Shown piece after piece: positions 1-10,900 of a stretch of DNA of 36,773 nucleotides (positions are counted from its first letter, which is position 1; each line of letters opens with the position of its first letter). The stretch is from Myxococcota bacterium (GTDB lineage: Bacteria > Myxococcota_A > Polyangia > JAAYKL01). The notes under the pieces were generated by a model. It searched no databases. It saw only the letters and a program-made list of their open reading frames with translations, and was not told where the DNA came from. Both the position numbers and the translations under genes were made by a program. Location of the stretch: positions 1 to 36,773 of the forward strand of contig JANQET010000195.1 of the NCBI GenBank assembly GCA_028278265.1, in the 5' to 3' direction.

Positions 1-1074
1 TCAGGGGATGAAGTCTCCCGGATGATGGACACCTTGGCCTGCTCAATCAGCGGTTTCTCCGGTCGCAACACCCTGGGACTACAAGGGGAGTTCTTGGCCA
101 GCAACTTCGATCAGGGCTTCGCCCTGTTCTCGGATTGCCTGAGACAGCCGGCGCTGACCCCGGACGAAATCACCCGCGAAAAAGAGCTGCTCATCGACGA
201 GATCCGTTCCAACGCGGACAACCCGAGTCATCTGGTGTTTCAGTTGTTCGCCCGGACCATCTTTCAATCCCACCCCTATGGTCGACCGATTCACGGCACC
301 GAGAGCACGGTCAACACGATCGATCGCCAGGCGCTGTCGCGCTACCTGGCGACCTCGACCGGTTCCGGCGGCATGGTCCTCACAGTGGTCGGCGGTGTAG
401 ACCTGGAACAGGTGGTGGAGTTGGCCGAACGACATCTCGTCCGCGCCAACGGCAAACCCAAAAAATGGAAAGGACCATCTCCCTGGCGCCCCCCGCAACA
501 ACCGGTCCAGGCCACGCGTACCCTGCCCAGGGAACAGTCACATCTCGTCGTAGGCTTTCCCGGAACGACCTTTGAAAACGAAGATCGGTTCACGTTGGAG
601 GTCTTGACCGAAATTCTCGGTGGTCACGGCGGGAGGCTGTTCGCTACGATTAGGGAAAAACTGAGCCTGGCTTACTCGGTCACGGCGATGTCGATGGAAG
701 GCATCGAGCCGGGGTACATCGCCCTCTATTGCGCCACCTCGCCCGGGCAGGAGGAGCAGGCGGTAGACGCTTTGCTGCGGGAGATCGAAACGATTCGCAA
801 CAAGCGACCCGACCTCTCGGAGACCACGCGGGTCAAACGCCACCTCATCGGCGCCCGTTCGATCATCAACCAGCGGGGATCAGCCCGTGCGGCGGGTATG
901 GCGTTGGGCTACCTTTACGGCATCGGGCATGACGCCGCCGAGAAGTTTTCCAAACAAGTTCAAAAGGTTACACCGACCATGGTCGCCGATGCGGCCAACC
1001 GCTACCTCGATGTCAACCAGATGGTCATCTCCTGTGTCGGTCCGGAGGTGGATCAACTGAATCTAACCACCTGA
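1..1074 (+). CDS. M16 family zinc peptidase (insulinase/pitrilysin type), C-terminal part
   Basis: The frame is open from the first base, so the N-terminus and the catalytic HxxEH motif lie outside the window. What remains covers the end of the first M16 domain (DEIRSNADNPSHL, then SHPYGRPIHGTESTV) and the second, usually non-catalytic, domain with the family hallmarks GRLFATIREKLSLAYSV and an aromatic/Gly-rich strand after it. M16 enzymes form a clamshell of two homologous halves and degrade peptides; bacterial copies are often periplasmic or secreted and come as pairs of active and inactive subunits. Whether this copy is active cannot be judged without the missing zinc motif. It runs in the same direction as etfBA but is separated from it by 127 bases, so co-transcription is uncertain. 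Family assignment is secure; role is not. Confidence 0.88.
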   Translation, partial: SGDEVSRMMDTLACSISGFSGRNTLGLQGEFLASNFDQGFALFSDCLRQPALTPDEITREKELLIDEIRSNADNPSHLVFQLFARTIFQSHPYGRPIHGTESTVNTIDRQALSRYLATSTGSGGMVLTVVGGVDLEQVVELAERHLVRANGKPKKWKGPSPWRPPQQPVQATRTLPREQSHLVVGFPGTTFENEDRFTLEVLTEILGGHGGRLFATIREKLSLAYSVTAMSMEGIEPGYIALYCATSPGQEEQAVDALLREIETIRNKRPDLSETTRVKRHLIGARSIINQRGSARAAGMALGYLYGIGHDAAEKFSKQVQKVTPTMVADAANRYLDVNQMVISCVGPEVDQLNLTT

Positions 1075-1086
1075 TGCGCATCATTC

Positions 1087-1115
1087 TTGATTAATTTTAA
1101 TCGTGGAAATATACC
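1087..1115 (+). promoter_or_regulatory. Candidate sigma70-type promoter for etfBA
   Basis: TTGATT at 1087-1092 and TATACC at 1110-1115 are separated by 17 bases in an AT-rich patch upstream of etfB. Each hexamer matches 4 of 6 consensus bases. It would give a leader of roughly 80 bases. This is a pattern match only. Confidence 0.3.
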
Positions 1116-1201
1116 AGGGTGTTTTTCGATTGGTCATAGAGCATGAACCAGGTCGTCTAGTAAAATAAGCGACCGTTGACAACCCAAAGAGGAGGTTTTC
1201 C

Positions 1202-2032
1202 GTGAAGATCCTCGTTCCAATGAAACGAGTTGTCGATCCGGACAACGCCAACAAAGTTAAAATCAGTGCAGACGGCGCCAAGGTGACCTCAGAGGGGCTG
1301 GAATGGAAGCCCAACCCGTTTGACGAATATGCGGTGGAGGCCGCGCTGCGGTTGCTCGAGGATACGGGCACGAACAAAATGCGCGGTGAGGTAATTGTCG
1401 CCAGTATCGGTCAACAAGAGGTGACGCAACAGATTCGGCAATGCCTGGCCATGGGCGCCGATCGGGGCATTCTGGTTTCGGGCGACGACGACGAGCTGGA
1501 TGCGACGGTGGTCGCGCGAACGCTGGCCAAGCTGGTTGAAAAAGAGGCACCCGACTTGGTGCTGACCGGCAAACAGGCAGTGGACGGGGACTCCAATCAA
1601 GTGGCCCAAATTCTCGCTGAAATGTTGGGCTGGCCTCAGGCGACCTTTGCCGGCAGCCTGGAGAGTCAGGCCGATCTCAGCGCAATCTCTGCGGTGCGCG
1701 AAGTCGACGGTGGCGCGGCGACGGTGGAGGTCAAGCCGCCGGCGGTGATCTCCGTAGACCTGCGGATTGTCGCCCCGGACGGGGTGGTGAACAATGTCAG
1801 CCCCAAGGACAAAGCGTACCAGGACGGTCCCCGGTATGCCTCTCTACGGGGCATCATGAAAGCCAAGAAGAAACCGATCGATACCTACAGCTTGGACGAT
1901 CTGGGTGTGGACAAAACCCGCCGGGTCAACACGTTGTCCTTCTCGTTGCCGCCGACGCGGAGCGCCGGGGTGATCGTCGAGACGGTCGAAGAGCTCGTCC
2001 AAAAACTCAAAGACGAAGCCAAAGTGCTGTAG
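1202..2032 (+). CDS. etfB: Electron transfer flavoprotein beta subunit
   Basis: EtfB pairs with EtfA to form a soluble FAD/AMP heterodimer that takes electrons from acyl-CoA and related dehydrogenases and passes them to a membrane quinone reductase or another acceptor. The 276-residue protein begins MKILVPMKRVVDPDN, typical of the family, and holds the nucleotide-binding stretch LTGKQAVDGDSNQVAQ near residues 120-135 and the conserved VEVKPPAVISVDLRI followed by ASLRGIMKAKKKPI. The start is a GTG; a strong ribosome site (GAGGAGG) lies about 6 bases upstream and no in-frame ATG fits better. etfA follows 13 bases later, so the two form an operon. No bifurcating-type partner (ferredoxin or FixC-like gene) is visible next to it, so a classical ETF is more likely. 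This last point is inference. Confidence 0.96.
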   Translation: MKILVPMKRVVDPDNANKVKISADGAKVTSEGLEWKPNPFDEYAVEAALRLLEDTGTNKMRGEVIVASIGQQEVTQQIRQCLAMGADRGILVSGDDDELDATVVARTLAKLVEKEAPDLVLTGKQAVDGDSNQVAQILAEMLGWPQATFAGSLESQADLSAISAVREVDGGAATVEVKPPAVISVDLRIVAPDGVVNNVSPKDKAYQDGPRYASLRGIMKAKKKPIDTYSLDDLGVDKTRRVNTLSFSLPPTRSAGVIVETVEELVQKLKDEAKVL

Positions 2033-2045
2033 GAAGGAGCGAACC

Positions 2046-3026
2046 ATGGGAAACGTACTAGTCATTGCGCACATTCAAGACGGAGAGGTGAAAAAGTCAA
2101 CCAATTGCGCAGTCACCTTCGCCTCGACGGTCGCTTCATTCGTCGGTGGTACCTACAGTGTGATGGCCCTGGGGGACTCCCTGGGTGGCGTAGCAGAATC
2201 ACTGGGCAAGTTGGGCGCCGAAAAAGTGCTGCTGGCCGAGGCCGAGGGGTTGGATCAGCAGCTCCCCGAGCGCTGGGCACCGGTGATCGAGCAAGTGGTC
2301 AAACAGGGGGGCTTTCAAGTGGTGGTCAGCCCGGCCACCAGCACGGGAAAAGATGTGCTGCCCCGGCTGGCCCATCGCCTGGACGCCGGCATGGCCAGTG
2401 ATGTCGTTGCTGTCGAAAACCTGGACGGCAAATTGACCTACACCCGTCCGATGTACGCGGGCAACGTCAACGGCCAGGTTCAGCTCCCCGCCGATATCGA
2501 GGTGGTGACGATTCGTCAGACCGAATTCGACCCCTGTGCCACCGCGGACGGAGCCAGCCCGGTCGAAAAGGTGGAGGTACCCGCACCACTAGAGGTGCTG
2601 AACCAGATTGTCTTCAAAGGGTTCGAGAAATCGGTTTCCGAGCGACCCGATCTCGCCGAGGCGGGCGTGGTCGTCTCCGGTGGCCGGGGACTGAAGTCGC
2701 AAGAGAATTTCAAGATGCTCGAACAGCTCGCCGACCTGCTCGGCGGCGCCGTGGGTGCCACCCGCGCAGCAGTGGACGCCGGCTTTATTCACAACGACTT
2801 TCAGGTGGGCCAGACCGGTAAAATCGTCGCCCCGGATCTCTACTTTGCCGTCGGCCTCTCCGGCGCGCTGCAACACGTGGCCGGCATGAAGTCCGCCAAG
2901 ACCATCGTCGCGGTCAACAAAGATGAGGAGGCGCCGATCTTCCAAGTGGCCGATTACGGCATGGTCGCCGACCTGTTCAAGGTCGTGCCCTCCCTCATCG
3001 AAGAGATCCGCAAGGTGGCCAAGTAG
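2046..3026 (+). CDS. etfA: Electron transfer flavoprotein alpha subunit
   Basis: This is the FAD-binding partner of EtfB. The 326-residue protein has the N-terminal Rossmann-like half and a C-terminal FAD domain with [50 protein letters not shown] and [18 protein letters not shown], all in the expected order and matching classical ETF alpha chains. Length is normal for the family. The ATG is preceded by AGGAAGGAG at good spacing and sits 13 bases after the etfB stop. The gene ends the operon: the next coding signal, at 3037-3400, is on the opposite strand and is a remnant. No clear terminator hairpin was seen after the stop. Confidence 0.96.
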   Translation: MGNVLVIAHIQDGEVKKSTNCAVTFASTVASFVGGTYSVMALGDSLGGVAESLGKLGAEKVLLAEAEGLDQQLPERWAPVIEQVVKQGGFQVVVSPATSTGKDVLPRLAHRLDAGMASDVVAVENLDGKLTYTRPMYAGNVNGQVQLPADIEVVTIRQTEFDPCATADGASPVEKVEVPAPLEVLNQIVFKGFEKSVSERPDLAEAGVVVSGGRGLKSQENFKMLEQLADLLGGAVGATRAAVDAGFIHNDFQVGQTGKIVAPDLYFAVGLSGALQHVAGMKSAKTIVAVNKDEEAPIFQVADYGMVADLFKVVPSLIEEIRKVAK

Positions 3027-3036
3027 TCGCTACCGA

Positions 3037-3400
3037 TCAGGCACAGCTCGGCACGCAAACCAGCCCCTCCCCTTGATCGAGGCAACGCCAATTCGTTCCC
3101 TCGGGTTCGCAGATGTCGAAATTCGGGAAACAGGCGCAATTGACATCGGCACCCCATCGACTCGGTGACGAGGCACTGTCCCGCGCTAGCGCCGCTGGGG
3201 TAGATACAGGTCAGATTGTCATCTGGACAGAGATTGGCCACAATCCCGCCGCAGCCGTCCAGGCAATCGGCCACTTCGTTTCCCTGAGGGTCCAGACAAG
3301 GATCGACGCATTCGTCCGTATCCGTATCTATGTCCGAATCCGAGCTCGAACCCGTATCCCCATCCGTATCCCCATTGTCATCCGAAAAAGTAGTTGATAT
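3037..3400 (-). pseudogene. Remnant of a Cys-rich secreted protein with an Asp-Thr-Asp linker
   Basis: Read on the minus strand from 3400, an open frame without a start codon encodes an Asp/Ser/Thr-rich linker (GDTDGDTG, then DIDTDTDE) followed by Cys-rich sequence (CVDPCLDPQGNEVADC, CGGIVANLC, GQCLVTESMG). At the GGGG run (plus-strand CCCC 3152-3155) the meaningful frame jumps by one base and continues as GADVNCACFPNFDIC, then WRCLDQGEGLVCVPSC, with a stop at 3037-3039. Removing one G restores a continuous Cys-rich protein. At the other end a TAA at 3401-3403 closes the frame and no signal peptide or ATG is present. The remnant is therefore both 5'-truncated and frameshifted. The linker resembles those of the large secreted genes in this window. 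Sequencing error could explain the frameshift but not the missing 5' end. Confidence 0.6.
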
Positions 3401-3447
3401 TTATCTGGAATTTGGCCGATATGCTCGACCCGATTTATACAGGGTCG

Positions 3448-3945
3448 CTATTCGATTTCACCGGGTGATTCGTCCTCAGCATTGCTTTTGGACTGTTGCG
3501 ACGAGATGAATTCTCTCAGCACTTTGTCTTGTTGAGAGATATCCTTATTGGTATCCACCGGATCATCGGGTTTCAGCGACTCCTGGTGAAGCGCGCTATT
3601 GATGGTTTCGACCAGTTGAGTGGGTTTGATCGGTTTTTTCAAATATCGATACACACATCCATCATAGATGGCGTTCATCACCGAAGCGACCGAGGTTTTT
3701 CCGGTCAGCATGATGCGAACGGTCTTCGGATACAGTTTGCGGACTCGCGAGAGCAACTCACTGCCCGACATCTGCGGCATCTGTTCATCGGACACCACCA
3801 CATCCACTGGCTGGGTTTTCAGCATCTCGAGGGCTTCTTTTGCCGACTCGGCGGTCAATATCTCGAACGGTTCTTGATATAGCGCTGCTTTCAAGCTCTG
3901 AAGCAGTTTGGGTTCATCGTCTACCAACAGAACGGTCGTCGTCAT
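3448..3945 (-). CDS. Stand-alone response-regulator receiver protein
   Basis: This is a 165-residue CheY-like receiver. The acidic pocket is D9-D10, the phospho-acceptor is D53 in VVVSDEQMPQMSG, the switch Thr is T81 in MLTG, and the conserved Lys is K104 in LKKPIKP, so all catalytic positions are intact. Residues 1-120 form the receiver; the last 40 or so are polar, end in a very acidic tail (NAEDESPGEIE) and contain no DNA-binding, GGDEF or HD-GYP domain. The receiver resembles the N-terminal domain of RpfG/HD-GYP-type regulators, where SDxxMPxMxG and LTG are common. A ribosome site (GGAGAG) lies 8 bases before the ATG. No histidine kinase is adjacent, so its partner and output must be elsewhere, probably through protein-protein contact. 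That role is inferred. Confidence 0.9.
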   Translation of the reverse strand: MTTTVLLVDDEPKLLQSLKAALYQEPFEILTAESAKEALEMLKTQPVDVVVSDEQMPQMSGSELLSRVRKLYPKTVRIMLTGKTSVASVMNAIYDGCVYRYLKKPIKPTQLVETINSALHQESLKPDDPVDTNKDISQQDKVLREFISSQQSKSNAEDESPGEIE

Positions 3946-4057
3946 GATTGTGCTCTCCGATTCGCCGTTTTGGGATCACGTACTCCCCAGCTCTATATGA
4001 AAACGACCAGTGGCCATAAGAATTTACCTCAGCAGGCCTGCAAAAGCGTTGGGTGCA

Positions 4058-4094
4058 AATAAAAAAAGGCGCGACCCAGGTGGGCCGCGCCTTT
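4058..4094 (-). terminator. Rho-independent terminator after groEL
   Basis: On the minus strand the groEL stop is followed by a hairpin with the stem AAAGGCGCG pairing with CGCGCCTTT (plus-strand 4065-4094), closed by a short GC-rich inner stem, and then a run of T interrupted once by A. This is a textbook intrinsic terminator about 30 bases past the stop. Confidence 0.88.
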
Positions 4095-4124
4095 GAGTTG
4101 ACAGGAATTCTGTCGGGATCGGGG

Positions 4125-6085
<1,961 letters not shown>

Positions 6086-6169
6086 GTCGTTCCTCCTATT
6101 TCGTTGAACATAGAATCCTGGTTGGTTTGTTTTTTCTTTTATTTACAAATTGTTAGCTTGCTTGCTTTC

Positions 6170-6196
6170 TGAGCACTCTACCAGGCTAAGTGCTCA
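6170..6196. promoter_or_regulatory. CIRCE-like operator (predicted HrcA site) of groESL
   Basis: TGAGCACTC, nine bases, then AAGTGCTCA. Against the CIRCE consensus TTAGCACTC-N9-GAGTGCTAA this is 15 matches of 18 with the exact nine-base spacer, and it also forms a perfect inverted repeat TGAGCACT/AGTGCTCA. It lies just downstream of the predicted groES -10 box and about 85 bases before the groES start, the usual place for HrcA repression near the transcription start. Confidence 0.8.
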
Positions 6197-6204
6197 CGTG
6201 GGTC

Positions 6205-6232
6205 ATCGTAGTCATCACTTTTACTTTGTCAA
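6205..6232 (-). promoter_or_regulatory. groESL promoter
   Basis: On the minus strand a perfect -35 box TTGACA (6232-6227) is followed after 16 bases by TACGAT (6210-6205, 4 of 6 matches). The predicted start of transcription falls at the edge of the CIRCE-like repeat, which fits repressor control of the chaperonin operon. Confidence 0.65.
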
Positions 6233-6270
6233 CTGGCCGTTTCAAAAAAAAAAGCGAAAAATATTTTCAA

Positions 6271-6300
6271 TTTTTGGTTTACCCGTTTTTGGTTTACCCG
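6271..6300. repeat. Perfect 15-base tandem duplication
   Basis: TTTTTGGTTTACCCG occurs twice in direct succession in the AT-rich stretch between groES and the hydrolase gene; an A10 run lies just upstream at 6244-6253. It looks like a recent slippage duplication. If the hydrolase were translated from further upstream it would encode FGLPV twice, but the duplication lies before the preferred start. Confidence 0.9.
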
Positions 6301-6320
6301 TTAGGTTGCAGCTGGCCATC

Positions 6321-7211
6321 ATGCAGATCAAACAATGCCAGGTCGACCACGCTGAAATCACCTACCGCATCGTCGATGACGGGGCGTATGAACAGGCCCT
6401 GGTCTGTGCCGGCGGCCTGGGGGGCACCCACCTCATCTGGTCCGGCCTGGTTCGGGCGCTGCGCAATCGTTACAAGATCATTATTTGGGACTACCCGGGC
6501 CTGAGCGCCGGGCACGCCGCCAAAAAGAGTGTATCGGTCGACGTGCCCAGTTTGGCCCGTTACCAAAGAGCGGTGCTCGATGCAGAGGAATTGGAGCAGG
6601 TCACCCTGATGGGGTGGTCTCTGGGAGCGCAAGTCGCGATTGAGAGTGCCTGTCGATATCCGCAACGCATTGTCGCCCTGGTCTCCATCTGCGGACTGGC
6701 CGGCCGACCCTTTCTCAAATCGTCCGCCGCCGATCCGATTTCCGCCGCGCTGGCGGTCAAGCGCAACCTCCCCGTCGCGGTGAACTGGCTCTCCGAGCGG
6801 TTGGATCGCATCGAAACCCTGCGGGCGATGTTGCGCCGCATCGAGCACCCCACCCGCTGGGCCAAACGGCTGGGCCTGGTCGACGAAATCGTCGATGACT
6901 TGATTTTTGATGCGGTGATTCGCGATTTTCTCGCCTTGGACACGGACACCTATCGGCGTTACGTGCAAGCGTCGGCGGACCACGATGCGACGGAGATGCT
7001 CGCAGATTTTGCCTTTCCGGTGCTGGCGGTAGCCGGCCAGCGGGATCGGTTTCTCAGCGCCGCACGGGTACGGGAGATGGCCGTTCGCATCCCGCGAGCC
7101 GAGTTTTTCGAAGTGCGCGGGGCGACCCACTTCCTGCCCCTGGAGTACTTCGAGCTGCTCGCCTTGAAAATCGACAATTTCATCAAGGGGACAGGGCAGA
7201 GCGGGGAGTGA
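6321..7211 (+). CDS. Alpha/beta-fold hydrolase
   Basis: Counting from the ATG at 6321 this is a 296-residue soluble alpha/beta hydrolase. The nucleophile elbow is GWSLG with Ser100; the oxyanion-hole region is CAGGLGGTHLIW (residues 29-40) with YPGLSAG at 58-64; the acid is the Asp in AGQRDRFLSAARV and the catalytic His is in RGATHFLPLEYFE near the C-terminus. The frame stays open further upstream to 6150, but that part would encode sequence unlike the family and overlaps the groES control region, so 6321 is preferred even though its ribosome site is weak. The stop overlaps the start of the HAD gene by four bases, so the two are translationally coupled and probably act in one pathway. The substrate is unknown. 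Confidence 0.88.
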   Translation: MQIKQCQVDHAEITYRIVDDGAYEQALVCAGGLGGTHLIWSGLVRALRNRYKIIIWDYPGLSAGHAAKKSVSVDVPSLARYQRAVLDAEELEQVTLMGWSLGAQVAIESACRYPQRIVALVSICGLAGRPFLKSSAADPISAALAVKRNLPVAVNWLSERLDRIETLRAMLRRIEHPTRWAKRLGLVDEIVDDLIFDAVIRDFLALDTDTYRRYVQASADHDATEMLADFAFPVLAVAGQRDRFLSAARVREMAVRIPRAEFFEVRGATHFLPLEYFELLALKIDNFIKGTGQSGE

Positions 7212-7900
7212 CGTTGAGACGCGAACTGGCCTATCCCCTCGTCTGCTTCGATCTGGACGGCACGCTGGTCGATGACACGGTGTTCATCTGGCAGACCCTG
7301 CACGATCAACTGGCCACCGACAAAGCCGCACGGCATGAGGCCCACCGCCAGTACTTTGCCAAACAAATTACCTACAAACAGTGGTTCGAACGGGACCTGG
7401 AGCTGTTCGTCCGAGCCGGCGCCACCGAAGGTCACATCCGAGCCATCCTCAAAACACTGCGCCCGATGCCCGGCGCCCATCAACTTCTCAACGAGCTCAA
7501 ACAACGGGGCCACATCCTGGCCGTCGTCTCGGGCAGCCTGGATATTGTCGTCGACGAACTGTTCGGAGATTTCGAATTCGATCACCTGCTGATCAATCGA
7601 ATACACTTCGACGAAAAAGGCCGAATCACCGGGGGAACCCACACCCCCTACGACTTCGAGGGCAAAGCAAGGGGCATTAAAATGCTGGCCCAAAAAGAGG
7701 ACCTCCCCCTCAGCGCCACCGCCTTCATCGGCGACAACGACAACGACCGCTGGGCCGCCGAGGCCGCTGGACTTTCAATCGCCTTCAACTGCAAGAGTGA
7801 CGCGCTCCGCCAGACGTGCGATGTGGAGGTGAGTTCTAAAGATCTAATAGCTCTCCTCCCGATTCTCGAAGGAACAGTCAAAAACGCTTGGAGAGCTTGA
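7208..7900 (+). CDS. HAD-superfamily phosphatase (SerB-like)
   Basis: This 230-residue protein has all four HAD motifs: motif I FDLDGTLVD (nucleophile D15, general acid/base D17), motif II VVSGS (Ser near 108), motif III Lys in EGKARGIK (about 153-158) and motif IV IGDNDND (D176, D180). The spacing between motifs I and II, filled by a helical cap, and the SGS and GDNDND forms place it near the phosphoserine-phosphatase-like HAD-IB branch, but it lacks enough features to call SerB. The GTG start overlaps the hydrolase stop (GTGA), which fixes the start. Possible substrates include a small phosphorylated metabolite or a phospholipid headgroup; nothing in the sequence decides this. Confidence 0.88.
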   Translation: MTLRRELAYPLVCFDLDGTLVDDTVFIWQTLHDQLATDKAARHEAHRQYFAKQITYKQWFERDLELFVRAGATEGHIRAILKTLRPMPGAHQLLNELKQRGHILAVVSGSLDIVVDELFGDFEFDHLLINRIHFDEKGRITGGTHTPYDFEGKARGIKMLAQKEDLPLSATAFIGDNDNDRWAAEAAGLSIAFNCKSDALRQTCDVEVSSKDLIALLPILEGTVKNAWRA

Positions 7901-7934
7901 GCAAATAGGCAGGAAGAGACTGAGTGATGGTCGA

Positions 7935-7957
7935 CCTCCCCTCCTCTCGAGGGAAGG
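7935..7957 (-). terminator. Hairpin between convergent genes, possible terminator
   Basis: On the minus strand CCTTCCCTC pairs with GAGGGGAGG (nine pairs, one G-U) around a five-base loop, 15 bases past the stop of the giant gene and facing the HAD gene. There is no T run after it, so termination is possible but unproved. Confidence 0.35.
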
Positions 7958-7971
7958 TTGTACTTCGAATT

Positions 7972-10900
7972 CTACTCGACCACTGGCGGGAATGTGGGAT
8001 CGTCACCGCGACAGCAGCGGAAGCCCAAATTCTGCATTTGGAAGTCCGCTTCGGCTGCCCAGAAATCAAAGTGGCATTTGAGTCCGCCGCCCTGGTCATT
8101 GTAGGAGCCACCGCGAATTTCATATAGATCCAGCTCGCCCACTTCTCTAAGGGTTCGTGTCCACTCCTCGGCATTGCCCGACATATCGAAAACGTTACCG
8201 GTAGCCCAGTCAGCGTAACAGTCGGACGCCTCACCGCTGGCGATCAGCTCGTCCACTGATGCATTGTAATCATGACCGTTGCAGTAAGATGCTACATAAT
8301 CATCATCAAAATCGGCATCGTTGTCGTACGGATATGAGTGGGGGGCAGTACCCTCGGGTTGGGAGTAGGCGCAGGCAAATTGCCACTGCTTGGCTGTACA
8401 GAGCGACCAGCATTCGTTACCGGAACAGGCGATATTGTTTCCGTCCTCATCCTTTTCGTTCAGAGCGTCACATGCCTCCATCGCATCATCCCAGTTGATG
8501 AACGTCCAGGGAAGAACGTCGTATTGCGTACAGGCGACCGGCGACTGTTTGCCACCGGTCAGGCCGGCGGCGCGGCTGGCCTCGTAAGCAAAAATGTAAT
8601 AGGTGATGGTGCTCGGCGTCGTGTCGGTTATCGTCAGAATATCGGCGATGCAGCTGGTAGTACCGTCGTCAGTGTATCCGTCGCAGTCCTCGTCGATACC
8701 GTTGGTCAAGCTGCCCTCAGAAGTTGGAACGCCGTCCGGATCCAGAGGCGTGACACAGGGATTCCCCCCGGCCGGATCGCAGCAGACCAGGAACGGATTG
8801 TCCGCAGTTGTGGCATTGGGGATGCAACGCACTTCACCGTCCAGCAGGCATGCCCCGTTTTGACCGTTGTCACAAGGGGCGCCCAGATAGAGTCCCGCAT
8901 TCGTATCTTCGATGAAAGGCTCGTCAGTCAATCCGTCACAGTCATTGTCCAGATTGTCGCAGATATCTTCTTCAGCCACGGGCACCCTTGGATCACCCGA
9001 AGTGCATTCCACTTCGCCGCCCTCGTCGGTACATTGGTAGTCGCACCGCCATTCCCCTTCACCAGGGGCGCTGGAATAGCATTCCGGTACATTGGTCCCG
9101 CCGCAGAGGGGCTCACAAACCCCCTGAGGTGCCGTCAAATCAGCATCCTCGTGGTCCAGGTCACCGTCGCAGTCGTTGTCGATACCGTCGCAGATCTCCT
9201 GCAATCCTTCGAGGCCTTCGTCGGTCTGACCGTCACAATCGTTGTCCTCGCCGTCGCACGTCTCAGCACTCTGAGCGGGACAGGGGTAATTGCAGCCGTT
9301 GGTTGGATCCCCGTCCAGCTCGACCCAGCCCGGGGCGCACTCGGTGATTTGGCAAACCGATCCGGTGCAGGCGATCGATACCACGTTCATCGCCGGATTA
9401 TCGGCGATGGTGCTGCAGTCGTTGCCGCAGGCGCCGCAGTTCTCCATGCTGCTGGTCAACCCTTCGTCGGTCTCCCCATCGCAGTCATTGTCCTGGTCGT
9501 CGCAGAGGGTCTCCATCACCACGTGACCGCCGGCCGAGTTGCACTCCACCGCGCCGGTGGGGTTGTCTACCTCGTCGTAGCAATCATATTCACAGATCCA
9601 GCCGCTGCCCGCCGGATCGCAAATGACGTTGATACCGCCGGGACACTGGGCATTGCACTGCTCGTCGAACGCCTGATCCGTGTCCAGATCCGTATCGGCC
9701 ACATCGGTCAGGTCGTCGCAGTCGTTGTCCAAACCGTCACAGCGCTCGTCCTCGGGACCCACGCTGTGGTTACAGCCATCGGGCACCCAATCCGTGTCCA
9801 CCTCGGCACCCCACTCGTTGTCCCGACAGGTCTGCAGGCCATATCGACATACGCCAAATTCGTCGTAAGGCGGCGCTACGTCGTCGTTTCCGTGGCAGGT
9901 CGTCCCATCCTCCTCGCACCAGCAGTGCCGATAGACCTCTTCATCCGTCTCCCCGTCGCAGTCGTTGTCGATGTCGTCACACTCCTCCTTGACGGGCAAC
10001 AGGTATTGGTCACACTCCCCATCGGCGGATTCCGGTGAACAACACCGGGTGGCACCATCGATGCAGCGCTGCTCTCCGGCATCGCAGGGCGGACCACAGG
10101 GATCCCCCTCGACGGCATCCTCATCGGTCTCCGCGTCGCAGTCATTGTCCAAGCCATCACAGCGATCGTCGTCCTCGGGCTCGATGCTGCCCACACACTC
10201 CGGCCCCATGTCCGTATCCCCTTCGTCAGGGCAGATGTAGGTGCCCTGCTGGCAAATACCCTCGTTCTCGAACCCGGGGGGGCCGCCGCCGCAGACATAG
10301 ACCATTTCGTCCTTGATGCCGTCACAGTCATCGTCCAAGCCGTTGCAGGGAATCTCCTCGTCGGCCGGCTCCATTCCGTCGCACTCAATCTTACCCAGTT
10401 CGCAAATTGTCGTTCCCGAGCAGATGCCCACCCCACAGGGTTGGCCGATTTGGGGATCGTTGGCTGCCACATCGACGGCCTCGTCGGTCAGGTTGTCACA
10501 GTCGTTGTCCGCGTTGTCGCACACCTCGTCCTTGGGCGGGACCTCCCCGCCGCACACGTCGACCTGCCACCCGGATCCGTCGTCGCCACCCCACTGGCCG
10601 GCTTGACAGGTCTGCACGCCGTAATGACAGGCGCCCACTTCATCGTAGTCGCTCGTCTGACAGACCTGGAACTGCCCCTCGTCAATCGTGCCGTTGCAGT
10701 TCTCATCCGTGTTGTCGCAGGTTTCAATCTTGGGGCCGATCTGATTGCGGCACTGCAGGATACCTCCCAGGCATTCCTCGCGGCCGGCCGCGCAGTTGCC
10801 CAGGCATTCGAAAATGCCGTCACTGTTGCTGTCAACGCAACCGGTACTTGCCGTGTAACACTCAGCACCCCCTTCGGGATTGCCCTCGTCGGTTTCCGCA

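Noticed and set aside
4031-4041. Small palindrome GCAGGCCTGC between the response regulator and groEL
   Set aside because: Ten bases of perfect symmetry are common by chance and there is no supporting context.
6150-6320. Upstream extension of the alpha/beta hydrolase
   Set aside because: It overlaps the CIRCE-like and promoter region and encodes sequence unlike the family; ATG 6321 begins the conserved fold.
7972-8660. Active formylglycine-generating enzyme
   Set aside because: The expected Cys pair after RGGS is not present and the domain is the tip of a structural repeat protein.
8338-10038. A 566-codon plus-strand frame opposite the second repeat array
   Set aside because: Same mirror effect of the repeat codons; no family features.
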